A DNA stretch of 42,720 bases from Limiplasma sp964416065 (GCA_964416065.1 CAYQCL010000021.1:1-42720); one strand, 5' to 3'. Positions 23,051-32,214 are shown, counted from the first letter of the stretch. Numbers and translations are program-made. Notes: generated by a model from the letters alone, not told the origin.

Positions 23051-23098
23051 ACACGAGGCGGAGAATGCTCCGCTGATTTTATGAACAGGAGCGGAAGA

Positions 23099-24142
23099 AT
23101 GAGCAAAAAACCGAACCTTGAACGGCTCCTGAGCTTTCTTTTTCTGCTGGTGACGCTGGGAGTTGTGCTCTATATAGGTTTCAGCGGAAATGACATGGAG
23201 ACGCTGGGCGAGGCGCTTGGAGCGTTCAGCCCGGTTTTCCTGCTCATTTGCCTGCTGAGCTGGGCGTTGTATGTACTGATGAACGCGTTGGCGATTCACC
23301 ATTTTCTGCGCATGCAGGGACAGTCCATCAGGTTGTGGCAGAGCCTTCATGCGGCGATGACGGGCATCTATTACAGCAATATCACTCCAGGTGCGACCGG
23401 CGGCCAGCCTATGGAAATGTATTGCCTGAGCAAATATGGCGTATCGATTGGCAAAAGCGGATCGGGTATGGCAGTCAAGTTTATCGTGTTCCAGACCGTG
23501 TTGTTGTTGACCGGCGCGGTGATGTGGCTTAGCCACATGGACTTCGTGGATGCGCATACGCAGGGAACAAAGTGGTTTATCCTGCTGGGATACGCAGTCA
23601 ATTCCTTTTCCATCGGCATGGTCGCGCTCATGGCTATCAGTCAGCGCGCTGTCCGCTGGGTCATTGAGCGATGCATCCGTATCGGCGTACGGCTGCGCGT
23701 TTGCAAAAACCCTGAGGCTTCCCGAAAAAAGTGGGAAAATCATTGTCAGAGCTTCTTAAGCAGCGTTCAGCTTATCGTCCGGCATCCAAAGGATGTTCTG
23801 ATTCAATGCCTGATTGCGTTGGGACAGCTTATGGCGCTGATGCTGACAATTCTGGCGATCTATCAGGCCTTTGGACTCAAGGGGATCAGCACAGGCGAAC
23901 TGATTACAATGGGCGTCCTGCTCTATATCGGCGCAAGCTACATGCCGCTGCCCGGGGCAAGCGGCGCGCAGGAGGGCGGCTTCGCGGTGCTGTTTCGGGG
24001 CATCTTTCCGGACGCGCAGCTTTTTGTCGCTTTGATCATTTGGCGCTTTTCCACCTACTATATGAGCATTCTTGCGGGTGCTGTGCTGACGACGGCAGAA
24101 AACCTTCTTGGACTCAGGAAGAGCAAGGTTCAAAAGAAATAG
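23099..24142 (+). CDS. Lysylphosphatidylglycerol synthase-type transmembrane protein (UPF0104/YbhN-like)
   Basis: 347 aa multi-pass membrane protein with about eight hydrophobic segments. The family signature YYSNITPGATGGQPMEMYCL and the C-terminal GASYMPLPGASGAQEGGF match the LPG_synthase_TM domain, the flippase-like part of MprF, without the lysyl-transferase domain. Such stand-alone proteins may move lipids or lipid-linked sugars across the membrane. The ATG at 23099 has AGGAG 7 bases upstream; the frame stays open back to the repeat but that part is not coding. The stop codon overlaps the Shine-Dalgarno of the MATE gene. Confidence 0.85.
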   Translation: MSKKPNLERLLSFLFLLVTLGVVLYIGFSGNDMETLGEALGAFSPVFLLICLLSWALYVLMNALAIHHFLRMQGQSIRLWQSLHAAMTGIYYSNITPGATGGQPMEMYCLSKYGVSIGKSGSGMAVKFIVFQTVLLLTGAVMWLSHMDFVDAHTQGTKWFILLGYAVNSFSIGMVALMAISQRAVRWVIERCIRIGVRLRVCKNPEASRKKWENHCQSFLSSVQLIVRHPKDVLIQCLIALGQLMALMLTILAIYQAFGLKGISTGELITMGVLLYIGASYMPLPGASGAQEGGFAVLFRGIFPDAQLFVALIIWRFSTYYMSILAGAVLTTAENLLGLRKSKVQKK

Positions 24143-24155
24143 GAGGTTATTTTAG

Positions 24156-25505
24156 ACGAACATTTCCGCTAACGAACGACTATTTTCCAACAGGGATCTC
24201 CTGCACCTTATCGTTCCGTTGATCATCGAGCAGTTTCTGGCGCTTCTGATTGGCATGATGGATACGGTGATGGTCAGCAGCATTTCCGAAAGCGCGGTCA
24301 GCGCGGTCTCCCTGGTCGACAGTATCAACATCCTGTTGATCCAGCTCTTTTCCGCCATGGCGACGGGCGGCGCGGTGGTCGCGGCCCAGTATTTGGGCAA
24401 AAGGGACGCCGGAAGCGCCTGTGACGCGGCCAAACAGCTTCTGTATGTGTCGCTGCTTTTGGCGACGGTAATCGCCGCAGCCGCGATTGTGTTTGCCGAT
24501 CCCATCCTGCGACTATGCTTTGGCAGCCTTGCCGACGGCACCATGGCTTATTGTCATACCTATCTTGTCCTTTCCGCTCTCAGCTATCCCGCTCTCGCAC
24601 TGTATAACGGCGGCGCGGCGCTTTTGCGCGCTATGAATAACAGCAAGGCCAGCATGTATACCTCCTTGATGATGAACGTGGTCAATGTGGCGGGAAACGC
24701 CCTTCTGATCTATGGATTGAGGCTGGAGGTCGCGGGAGCGGCAGCCGCCTCGCTGGTTTCGCGCACTCTGGGCGCGGCTGTGATGGTGAAGATGCTGCTT
24801 CATCCCGCGTCCGTCATTCATTTGATTCGACCGACCCATCCGGAGCCTAACTGGGGCATGATAAAGCGAATCTTCGGACAGGGAATTCCCAACGGCCTGG
24901 AAAACAGCATGTTTCAGATCGGCAAGCTGATGGTCGCGGGCGTGGTGAGCATGTTTGGCGAGGTGATTATTGCGGCGAACGCCGTTTCCAACACTGTCGC
25001 CTCAACGTTCAATCTTCCGGGAACGGCAATCGGTCTGGCCATTGTCACGGTGGTGGGACAATGCATAGGAGCGGGGGATCCGAAGCAGGCGCGCTATTAT
25101 GCGCGCAAGCTGCTCTTGCTCGTCTACGCGTTAATGGCCGTGATGAATGTCATCATGTTTTTCTTTGCGCGGGATATCGCGGCCGTTTTCCATCTGAGTT
25201 CGGAGGGACTCGACGCGGCTGACGAGATACTCAAATGGTACGCCGTTGTCGCGACCGTTTTCTGGCCCTCGAGCTTCACGCTGCCTAACGCCCTGCGCGC
25301 GGCGGGGGACGCGAGGTTTACCATGGGCGTCTCGATTTTTTCAATGTGGATCTTTCGCATTGGCGCCTGCTATCTCTTGGTTTATTCCTTCGGCATGGGC
25401 CTTTTTGGCGTGTGGGGCGCGATGTTCATCGACTGGATCGTCCGGACGGTCTTCTTCGCAGCGCGTTACAGGGGATCGAAATGGCTTGCCAAGCGTGTGG
25501 TCTGA
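24156..25505 (+). CDS. MATE-family efflux transporter with apparent ACG start
   Basis: About 449 aa, family-typical with 12 hydrophobic segments; exports drugs or metabolites using Na+ or H+. The sequence LFSNRDLLHLIVPLIIEQFLALLIGMMDTVMVS is the usual MATE N-terminus, but no ATG, GTG or TTG precedes it in frame after the stop at 24153-24155. AGGAGG (24141-24146) lies 9 bases before an ACG at 24156, exactly where ATG is expected. The first standard codon is TTG at 24219, which would cut off the first membrane helix. Either ACG or ATT (24162) initiates, or ATG has mutated or been miscalled. Cotranscribed with the preceding gene. Confidence 0.85.
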   Translation, partial: TNISANERLFSNRDLLHLIVPLIIEQFLALLIGMMDTVMVSSISESAVSAVSLVDSINILLIQLFSAMATGGAVVAAQYLGKRDAGSACDAAKQLLYVSLLLATVIAAAAIVFADPILRLCFGSLADGTMAYCHTYLVLSALSYPALALYNGGAALLRAMNNSKASMYTSLMMNVVNVAGNALLIYGLRLEVAGAAAASLVSRTLGAAVMVKMLLHPASVIHLIRPTHPEPNWGMIKRIFGQGIPNGLENSMFQIGKLMVAGVVSMFGEVIIAANAVSNTVASTFNLPGTAIGLAIVTVVGQCIGAGDPKQARYYARKLLLLVYALMAVMNVIMFFFARDIAAVFHLSSEGLDAADEILKWYAVVATVFWPSSFTLPNALRAAGDARFTMGVSIFSMWIFRIGACYLLVYSFGMGLFGVWGAMFIDWIVRTVFFAARYRGSKWLAKRVV

Positions 25506-25534
25506 TAAAGCGCAAACTGATACAAATTGGACGT

Positions 25535-25562
25535 TTGAAAGCATCCAGGTTTATGCTATAAT
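25535..25562 (+). promoter_or_regulatory. Sigma-A promoter of the CotH-like gene
   Basis: TTGAAA (25535-25540), 16-base spacer, perfect TATAAT (25557-25562) with an extended -10 TG (25554-25555). Confidence 0.7.
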
Positions 25563-25635
25563 AGGCATGCATCCGCATCCCGAGACTTTGCGGGACGATG
25601 GAAATGGAAACTAGGAAAGGAGGGAGAAAAGTCAG

Positions 25636-28600
25636 ATGCAATCCAACATGCCGCAGCAGGAGAGGCCGACGCGGAGCGACGCGGCCACGCCAAGTGTTCG
25701 CAGGCCGCGCAAGGACTACGCGCCCAAAAAACGAAAGAGCCAGGCGCGGAATGTTCTTCCGCTTATGCTTTTGTTCATCGCGCTCCTGGTCATCATGTAT
25801 ATCATCTTTCCCAAGGAGGCGGGGCGTCACGTCGGCGCGAGCGCGTATGACGGGCTAGTCATCAGCGAGGTCATGGCCGCAAACTCGTCCGCCGTGCCGG
25901 ACGAAAACGGCGATTTCAGTGATTGGCTGGAATTGTATAACGGAACGGGTCACGACCTGGACATGGAGGGCGTGATGCTCACCAACCGTACCGATCGCAT
26001 CACCTTCCCGTTTCCCAGCTATATCCTCAAGGCGGGCGAACGAGTGATCGTCTTCGCCAGCGGGAGCTATCAGCTCAACCCGTCGCTTCCCTTTCATGGG
26101 AAGTTTAAAATCTCTTCGGCGGGCGACCATCTCTATCTCTATGATCCGGACATGTACCTGATTGACGAGCTGGCGACGCCCACGCTGACAGCGGACACCA
26201 GCTATGCCCTGACCGGCATCGACGAGGACGGCGTGCGTCATTACGAGACGACATCGTATTACAGCCCAGGGTATGAAAATACCGAGGAAGGCTTCATCGC
26301 GTACCGCTCGGCGAACGAGATCGAAAGCGGCAACCTAGTTATCAACGAGGTCTGCCCTGATCCCAAGATCGGCATTCCCGACGAGGACGGGGAGATCGTG
26401 GACTGGGTGGAGCTGAGGAATAACACCGACGAGGCCATCTCCCTGTATGGCTATTATCTGAGCGATAAGGAAAACAAGCCCATGAAGTGGGCCTTCCCCG
26501 AGGGTGCGACGATTCCGGCGGGCGGGTATTATCTGGTGTATTGCTCCGGCAAGGACAAGCTGCAGGCCAACGGTATCCCCCACACAAGCTTTTCCATCTC
26601 GGCAGAGCGGGAGACCATCGTCCTGAGCGACAGCTATGGCCGGCTGGTCGATCGTGTGAGCATCGAAAACGTGCCGGAGGATTACTCCTATGGCCGCAGC
26701 GACGTAGGGGACTGGCGGCTGTTTGAGCTGAGCACCCCTGGGCAGCCCAACAATGCGGGCGGACAGGCGCGGGCGGACGAGCTGTTCCGCGCCTATAACC
26801 CCACGGGGGTCATCATCAGCGAGGTTCTCGCCAGCAACGATACCGTCGCGCTGGGCGCGGCGGGAGCGACGACAGACTATGTCGAGCTATACAATTCCTC
26901 CGGCGAGGCCGTCGACCTCTCCTATTACGGTCTGAGCGATCACCTCAAGCGTCCACGCCGGTGGCAGTTTCCAGAGGGGACTGTCATCGCGGCGGGCGAG
27001 TATATGATTGTGTATTTAGACGGAAAACCCGAGCTTTCAACAACCAGCGAGCTTCATACCAATTTTAAGCTTCGCCGCGCGGGCGGCGAGACGATCTCCT
27101 TTTGCGACCCGACGGGCCGCGTGCTTGACCGCATCCCCTTGAGTTTGATTCCTACCGATCACAGCTATGGCCGCACGCTTGGCTACAGCGGCTTTTATTA
27201 CTATGACGCTCCCACGCCCGGCGCGGCGAACGGTACGGGATATTACGGCTATGCCAAAGTCCCTGATTTTTCCGAGCCTGGCGGCGAATATAAAGGCAGC
27301 CTTGAATTGACGATCACGGTTCCCGAGAACACGGTTGTGTATTACACGACAGACGGTTCGATTCCCACGGAGGAGGCAGGCATTCGCTATTCGGGCGGGA
27401 CCATCGAAATCAACCGTGTGACGGTGCTGCGCGCGCGTGCCTTTGACCAAAGCGGCATGCTTCAGCCCAGCGAGGTCGTCACCAATACCTATTTGATGAA
27501 TCTCTATCATACCTTCCCCATTGTGAGCCTTGTGATGGATCCCTATGAGCTATGGAACGAGGAAAACGGTATGCTCGCAATCGGTGGAGAGTTGGTGAAG
27601 GAGCCTGGAAAGATTCCGTTCAAGCTCTCGACGGGCGAGTATCCGCTCTATCGTTCCGTTGGCAAGATCGCTCGTCCGGGGCATGTCGAATATTATGCCA
27701 AAGATGGTACGACTCTGCTCGATCAGGACTGCGAGTTTGGTTTGCAGGGTCAATACAGTCTGGACATGCCGCAGAAGACATTTAAGGTGCGCGCGAAGGC
27801 GAAATATGGAGAAAAGTATTTTAATGCCGCGCTTTTTGATGATCTGCCCTACACACAGTATAAGAGCTTTGTTCTGCGCATGGGGGGAAACGACTGCGTC
27901 TGGACGCGCTTCAACGACGCTTTCCAAAGCCAGCTCATTAAGCGCTTTAACGAGGTCAGCGACAACCCTTCGGATGTGCTCTATCAGGAGTGGAATCCGG
28001 TCGTCGTTTACCTCAATGGCGTCTATTGGGGACATTACAATATGCGCGAGCGCGTTGACCGCTATTTTGTCGCCCAGCATGAGGGACTTTCGCTTGAGGA
28101 AGCGGACAATATGGACATCCTTGAGGCGAGCGGGACGGTCAACTATGGAAGCAACAAGGAATATAAGGCCATGATAGAGAAGGTGAAAAATTCTTCTCCC
28201 GGAACCAATGAGGAAGACCTTCAGTATATCCTGGACAACATTGATGTGGACAACTATTTCGACTATATGGCCTTTGAGATGTTCTTTGGCAACTCTGACC
28301 CCGGCAATATTCGTTTCTATAAGCTGAATCAGGAGGGCGCGAAGTGGAAATGGATTTTCTACGACGCGGATTACGGCCTGTTCCGCTCCGGCTTCGACAG
28401 CCCGACAAGCTATCTGAAGGAAAGCGGCGCCGGCCAGCAGAACATCGACAATACGCTGATTCGTAAGCTTTTGGAGAACGATGAGATGCGCCATAAGTTC
28501 CTGACGCGCTTGGGAGAGATTTATCAGGTATTCACTACCGATTTCATGACGGAGCTGTTTAATGAAATGGCTGCAACCCTTGAGCCGGAGATGAGCATGC

Positions 28601-28854
28601 ATTTTAACCGCTGGGCCGAGGAAAATGACAAGAATATCAACAGTGATTCGCCTACGACGCCGGAGGGAGCAATGCGCTACTGGTATACCCGTCTGGACTA
28701 CACGCGCAATGTGCTCAAAAAACGCCCAACATACTTCTATGAGATGGTTCAGGAGCGTTTTGAACTGACGAATGAGCAGATGTTTTTGTACTTTGGCGAG
28801 AAGCCGGAGCTGCCGGAGGACGCGACGGTGACCGAAGGCGTGAAATGGGGTTAA
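25636..28854 (+). CDS. CotH-family kinase with three lamin-tail domains, membrane-anchored
   Basis: 1072 aa. Basic N-terminus, transmembrane anchor at about 40-59, then three lamin-tail (LTD) repeats starting near 74, 234 and 393 (each (V/I)ISEV or VINEV, ...DW(L/V)EL(Y/R)N..., GTV/ATIPAG). A chitobiase-like domain at about 550-620 carries YYTTDGSIPT. The CotH kinase domain starts near 625: VYLNGVYWGHYNMRERVDRYF, FGNSDPGNIRFYK and WIFYDADYGLF contain the expected catalytic and metal-binding Asp/Asn. CotH phosphorylates spore coat proteins in Bacillus; here the enzyme would face outside the cell or the forespore. Followed by DUF4956 and VTC genes, a recurring trio. AGGAGGGAG precedes the ATG. 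Confidence 0.9.
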   Translation: MQSNMPQQERPTRSDAATPSVRRPRKDYAPKKRKSQARNVLPLMLLFIALLVIMYIIFPKEAGRHVGASAYDGLVISEVMAANSSAVPDENGDFSDWLELYNGTGHDLDMEGVMLTNRTDRITFPFPSYILKAGERVIVFASGSYQLNPSLPFHGKFKISSAGDHLYLYDPDMYLIDELATPTLTADTSYALTGIDEDGVRHYETTSYYSPGYENTEEGFIAYRSANEIESGNLVINEVCPDPKIGIPDEDGEIVDWVELRNNTDEAISLYGYYLSDKENKPMKWAFPEGATIPAGGYYLVYCSGKDKLQANGIPHTSFSISAERETIVLSDSYGRLVDRVSIENVPEDYSYGRSDVGDWRLFELSTPGQPNNAGGQARADELFRAYNPTGVIISEVLASNDTVALGAAGATTDYVELYNSSGEAVDLSYYGLSDHLKRPRRWQFPEGTVIAAGEYMIVYLDGKPELSTTSELHTNFKLRRAGGETISFCDPTGRVLDRIPLSLIPTDHSYGRTLGYSGFYYYDAPTPGAANGTGYYGYAKVPDFSEPGGEYKGSLELTITVPENTVVYYTTDGSIPTEEAGIRYSGGTIEINRVTVLRARAFDQSGMLQPSEVVTNTYLMNLYHTFPIVSLVMDPYELWNEENGMLAIGGELVKEPGKIPFKLSTGEYPLYRSVGKIARPGHVEYYAKDGTTLLDQDCEFGLQGQYSLDMPQKTFKVRAKAKYGEKYFNAALFDDLPYTQYKSFVLRMGGNDCVWTRFNDAFQSQLIKRFNEVSDNPSDVLYQEWNPVVVYLNGVYWGHYNMRERVDRYFVAQHEGLSLEEADNMDILEASGTVNYGSNKEYKAMIEKVKNSSPGTNEEDLQYILDNIDVDNYFDYMAFEMFFGNSDPGNIRFYKLNQEGAKWKWIFYDADYGLFRSGFDSPTSYLKESGAGQQNIDNTLIRKLLENDEMRHKFLTRLGEIYQVFTTDFMTELFNEMAATLEPEMSMHFNRWAEENDKNINSDSPTTPEGAMRYWYTRLDYTRNVLKKRPTYFYEMVQERFELTNEQMFLYFGEKPELPEDATVTEGVKWG

Positions 28855-28867
28855 TCCAATACCGTTG

Positions 28868-28896
28868 TTGACAAAGTATGGGAATTCCATTATGAT
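28868..28896 (+). promoter_or_regulatory. Sigma-A promoter of the DUF4956-VTC pair
   Basis: Perfect TTGACA (28868-28873), 17-base spacer, TATGAT (28891-28896), between the CotH gene and DUF4956. The pair can therefore be expressed without the kinase. Confidence 0.75.
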
Positions 28897-28925
28897 ATCA
28901 TTATTCCACGAAGGAGGCTTCCATC

Positions 28926-29624
28926 ATGAATCCCAGCTCTCTTTTTCTATCCACCAGCGCCAGCTCCATTGTACAGGCGTCCGGACTCGCGGCTCAATTC
29001 AAGTCGATCGTGCCAAGCGACCTGTTTATCGCTCTTGGTCTGGCGTTTCTTATTGGAATCATCATCGCCGTGGTCTATCGCAAGACATATCGCGGCGTGC
29101 TGTATAGTCCGTCGTTTACCATAACGCTCATTATGCTCACCCTCATCACCACGCCTGTTACAATGGGTATTCGCAGCGATATTGCGCTGTCCATGGGCAT
29201 GGTCGGCGCGCTGAGCATCGTGCGCTTCCGCACGGCCGTTAAGGATCCGCTCGATACCGCTTATATGTTCTGGGCGCTGACGATGGGCATCCTGCTGGGC
29301 GCGGGGCTTTATGTCATTGCGCTGATTGTGGTGCTGTGCATCGCCGTGCTTATGTTCCTGCTTAACTTCATCAAGCTGACCACCCCCAATGCCTATTTGC
29401 TTGTGGTTCATTACGACGAATACTGCGAGGCCGCGATACAGACCGAGCTGCGCCGAAGTGTCAAGAGCAGCAAGCTACGTTCCAAGACGCTTACCCGTGC
29501 GGGCGCTGAAATGACATATGAGGTTCGCCTGAGTGAGCGTACCGAGGTTGTGACACGCATGCTGGATATTGAAGGCGTGCATGATGCTACGCTGGTCGCC
29601 TGTCAGAGCGAGGTCGGAGCGTAA
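28926..29624 (+). CDS. DUF4956 membrane protein
   Basis: 232 aa. About four transmembrane helices in the first 150 residues and a soluble C-terminal domain with an ACT-like alternation of strands. The family hallmark GALSIVRFRTAVKDPLDTAYMFWA is present. No biochemical function is known; genes of this family sit next to VTC-domain polyphosphate polymerases and CotH kinases in many Bacillota, as here. AAGGAGG is 8 bases before the ATG. The gene is 23 bases upstream of the VTC gene. It may be a channel or membrane partner of the polymerase, but that is inference. Confidence 0.88.
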   Translation: MNPSSLFLSTSASSIVQASGLAAQFKSIVPSDLFIALGLAFLIGIIIAVVYRKTYRGVLYSPSFTITLIMLTLITTPVTMGIRSDIALSMGMVGALSIVRFRTAVKDPLDTAYMFWALTMGILLGAGLYVIALIVVLCIAVLMFLLNFIKLTTPNAYLLVVHYDEYCEAAIQTELRRSVKSSKLRSKTLTRAGAEMTYEVRLSERTEVVTRMLDIEGVHDATLVACQSEVGA

Positions 29625-29647
29625 TCCATGATCGAGGAGGCCGTGCC

Positions 29648-30352
29648 ATGGCGATTTCTGTGCCGCTGAGGCATGAACTCAAGTTTTTTATCAACCCGTT
29701 GGAATATGAGGTGCTCAGACGTGTGCTGGATCGCACACTCCAGCGCGATCCCAATGGAGATGAAAACAATGAGTACCATATTCGTTCGCTGTATTTCGAT
29801 ACGCGCTTCAACGACGCGCTGCTGGACAAGCTGAACGGCGTGAAGGATCGCGATAAGTATCGCATACGCATCTACAACTTTTCGGATAAATTTATCCGTA
29901 TGGAATGTAAAACCAAGGTTGGACAGTTGATTTCAAAGCGTTCTGTCTCGATTCCTAAGCTCCTTGCAGAGCAGCTGATCGCGGGGGATCCAACAGGCCT
30001 AGAGCGTACGCGAAACGGTCTCCTTCGGGATGCCTATCGCGAAATGGCGCTCAACGGCCTGCATCCCGTGGTTATCGTGGATTACGTGCGAGAGGCTTAT
30101 ATCCACACGGCTGAAGAGGTGCGCATCACGTTTGATAAGCAGCTGCATACGGGGCTCCAGTCAATTGATATTTTCAATCCCTATGTACCGACCATTTCAC
30201 CCTTTGACAACGATGAAATGATCTTGGAGGTCAAGTTTAACCGCGTCTTGCCGCCTTACATTCGGGATATTCTCTGTATGCATGTGCACAGCGCCCAAAA
30301 CAGCGCTATTTCCAAATATGTTTGGTGTAGACGGTTCGAGGGATTTGAGTAA
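29648..30352 (+). CDS. VTC-domain polyphosphate polymerase-like protein
   Basis: 234 aa. Triphosphate tunnel fold of the VTC4 type, which makes polyphosphate from ATP in yeast. Charged tunnel residues are in place: RHELKF (8-13), YHIRSLYFDT, KYRIRIYN, RMECKTKVG, SKRSVSI and, near the end, EVKFNRVLPPYIRDIL. It is a stand-alone catalytic domain with no SPX domain and no membrane segment, so it probably relies on the DUF4956 protein next to it for a membrane location. Followed at once by a strong terminator. Could alternatively be a CYTH-like triphosphatase, but the neighbourhood supports VTC. Confidence 0.88.
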   Translation: MAISVPLRHELKFFINPLEYEVLRRVLDRTLQRDPNGDENNEYHIRSLYFDTRFNDALLDKLNGVKDRDKYRIRIYNFSDKFIRMECKTKVGQLISKRSVSIPKLLAEQLIAGDPTGLERTRNGLLRDAYREMALNGLHPVVIVDYVREAYIHTAEEVRITFDKQLHTGLQSIDIFNPYVPTISPFDNDEMILEVKFNRVLPPYIRDILCMHVHSAQNSAISKYVWCRRFEGFE

Positions 30353-30354
30353 AC

Positions 30355-30399
30355 AAAAAAGCCGCCGCATTCTCAGACTGAGAAACGCGTCGGCTTTTT
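30355..30399. terminator. Bidirectional terminator between VTC and MFS genes
   Basis: AAAAAA, GCCGCCGC (30361-30368), an inner stem TTCTCA/TGAGAA (30370-30375, 30379-30384), GCGTCGGC (30387-30394) and TTTTT. One C-T mismatch in the outer stem. It can end the VTC transcript and the convergent MFS transcript. Confidence 0.85.
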
Positions 30400-30407
30400 C
30401 AAAAATC

Positions 30408-31571
30408 TTATTTGAGACGCTTGTGTGAGAAAACATAGCTGGTACAGAGAAGCAAAACACAGATGAGAATCAGAACATAGATAGGCATAATACTCATTCC
30501 CAGCACATGTGTCAGAGCGCCGAGCAGGGGAGGCAACAAGGTGCTGCCTACGTAGGCAAACGCCATTTGAATTCCCATGACGCTTTGACTTACCTTTTCG
30601 CCAAAGATGCGAGGCGTCTGGTGCAGCATAGAGGGATATATCGGCGCAAAGCCAAGGCCGACGCAGAAGAAGCCGACGGGCAGGAGCGCGTTGCCCAGCG
30701 GAAGCAGGAGCATAAGCGCGCCTATGGCCGAGCAGACCGCGCCGTAGCGGACGAGCTGATCGGAACGCAGCCTTTGCGCCAGAAAGCCTGATAAAAGCCG
30801 ACCGCCGGTCACGCCCAGAAAAAAGAGGGAGACCCAGGAGGCGGCGACCTCCGCGCCGATGCCACGCGCGCCTACCAGATAGCTCGCGCCCCAAAGGCTC
30901 ATGGTGCTTTCCGCGCCGCAATAGCACAGAAGGGAAATCAGTACCGGCAATGCGAACGGAAGCCTGACGACGTCCCGAAGCTTCATCGGCGTGATCTCTT
31001 CCTCCGTGATAACGCCCTCCTGCTCGTTCGCCTTGCGCCAGAGAGGCATGGATAGGAACATAACAAGCGTGAGCACGCATTGGACGACAGCCATCGCCCA
31101 ATAGCCGCTGCGCCACTGACCGGTGCGGCTGAGGAGCGCACCGATGAGCGCCGGCCCAATGGTGGCGCCAATTCCCCAGAAGCAGTGCAGCCAATTCATA
31201 TGGCGCGCGTGATAATGAAGCGCGACAAAGTTGTTCAGCGCGGCGTCAATAGTGCCGCCGCCCAGCCCGAGCGGGATACATAACAACGCCATGAGAACAA
31301 AGGAACGGTTTAGCGCGATGCCTAGAAGGGCAAGCGCCGTCATCAGGACACTGACCGTCGTTACCCGCGCGGTGCCGTAGCGGGAAATCAGGCGCGCGCT
31401 TGAAAGACCACTGATCACGGTTCCCGTGCTCACGATGGCGCTGAGAAGTCCGGCCAGCGATAGTGAAACGCCAAAGTCAAGGTGCATGGCGGGCCAAGCG
31501 GCGCCTAACAGGGAATCAGGAATACCAAGGCTGATAAACGCGATATAAATCAGAATCAGCAGGGCGGTCAT
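30408..31571 (-). CDS. MFS transporter
   Basis: 387 aa with 12 predicted membrane helices. Seen: LGIPDSLLGAAWPAMHLDFG in the first helix and the loop 2-3 motif ARLISRYGTARVTTVS, an MFS motif A variant. The second half (MGIQMAFAYVGSTLLPPLLG) resembles fucose- or sugar-type MFS permeases. The start at 31571 has AGGAGGAG 8 bases upstream; a longer frame to 31625 lacks one. Substrate unknown. Single-gene unit with its own consensus promoter and a shared terminator. Confidence 0.87.
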   Translation of the reverse strand: MTALLILIYIAFISLGIPDSLLGAAWPAMHLDFGVSLSLAGLLSAIVSTGTVISGLSSARLISRYGTARVTTVSVLMTALALLGIALNRSFVLMALLCIPLGLGGGTIDAALNNFVALHYHARHMNWLHCFWGIGATIGPALIGALLSRTGQWRSGYWAMAVVQCVLTLVMFLSMPLWRKANEQEGVITEEEITPMKLRDVVRLPFALPVLISLLCYCGAESTMSLWGASYLVGARGIGAEVAASWVSLFFLGVTGGRLLSGFLAQRLRSDQLVRYGAVCSAIGALMLLLPLGNALLPVGFFCVGLGFAPIYPSMLHQTPRIFGEKVSQSVMGIQMAFAYVGSTLLPPLLGALTHVLGMSIMPIYVLILICVLLLCTSYVFSHKRLK

Positions 31572-31632
31572 GCAGTAAACTCCTCCTAGGCCGGTTGAAT
31601 GGATTTTTCTACCAGCCGCAAACATTCATCCC

Positions 31633-31661
31633 ATTATAAAAAAACAGTTTTATTTTGTCAA
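31633..31661 (-). promoter_or_regulatory. Consensus sigma-A promoter of the MFS gene
   Basis: On the minus strand perfect TTGACA (31656-31661), 17-base spacer and perfect TATAAT (31633-31638), 62 bases before the start codon. It lies right next to the aroK terminator, so the two units are insulated. Confidence 0.85.
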
Positions 31662-31663
31662 TG

Positions 31664-31688
31664 AAAAAAGCAGCGGACAAAGCCGCTG
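31664..31688 (-). terminator. Terminator of the U32-mutS2-TCS-aroK operon
   Basis: Stem CAGCGG/CCGCTG (31671-31676 with 31683-31688), 6-base loop, followed on the minus strand by a T run (A run at 31664-31669), about 20 bases after the aroK stop. Confidence 0.8.
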
Positions 31689-31707
31689 TATGAGAAAAAG
31701 CAAGTCA

Positions 31708-32214
31708 TCAAGCATATCTGCGCACAATGTCTTCCAGCGACGCAAGTCCGTTATGAAAGCCGTTGCTGTTATCCATCACCACATCCGCTGCGCCTTTGTA
31801 AATGGGCATGCGTTCTTGATAGATCCGCTCGATTTCATCACGTCCCTTTTGAGCCAAAAAGGGACGCTTCTCCGCGCGAATATCCTGCATGATATCATCA
31901 ATAGGACGGTCGATCAGCACGATTACGCCATGATTGTGCATAAGCCTTCGGTTTTGCTCACGCAGGCATAGCCCTCCTCCCGTCGATATGATACCGGGAG
32001 TAGCGTTGACAAGCTGCTGCAGCAGCCTTGTTTCCCCATCGCGAAAGGCCTGTTCGCCAAAGGCGGTATAGAGCTGAGCCGTATTCATCCCCGTAGTCTC
32101 GGCAAGATAGACATCTGTATCCAGATAGGGGATTTGCAGCTTTTGCGCCACGCGACGCCCAAGCGCGCTCTTGCCACTTCCCGGCATGCCGATCAGAAAG
32201 ATGTGTCTCTCCAT
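31708..32214 (-). CDS. aroK: Shikimate kinase
   Basis: 168 aa, the usual size. Phosphorylates shikimate at the 3-OH in aromatic amino acid synthesis. Seen: Walker A GMPGSGKS at 9-16, DTD at 32-34 (shikimate and magnesium binding), R58 in FRDGE, GGG at 79-81 and the lid region EKRPFL. The start at 32214 has AAAGGAGG 7 bases upstream. Last gene of a five-gene minus-strand operon; other aro genes are absent from the window. Confidence 0.93.
   Translation of the reverse strand: MERHIFLIGMPGSGKSALGRRVAQKLQIPYLDTDVYLAETTGMNTAQLYTAFGEQAFRDGETRLLQQLVNATPGIISTGGGLCLREQNRRLMHNHGVIVLIDRPIDDIMQDIRAEKRPFLAQKGRDEIERIYQERMPIYKGAADVVMDNSNGFHNGLASLEDIVRRYA

Noticed and set aside
22844..23098. N-terminal extension of the LPG-synthase-like gene back into the repeat
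   Set aside because: The extension crosses the adhesin terminator repeat and the TTGCCT/TATACT promoter; AGGAG supports the start at 23099.
27550..28890. 446-codon open frame on the minus strand
   Set aside because: Antisense to the CotH kinase gene, whose domain motifs are unmistakable; no ribosome binding site.
31626..31707. Hairpin at 31671-31688 as an operator of the MFS gene
   Set aside because: Stem plus T run in the aroK direction makes it a standard terminator upstream of the MFS -35.
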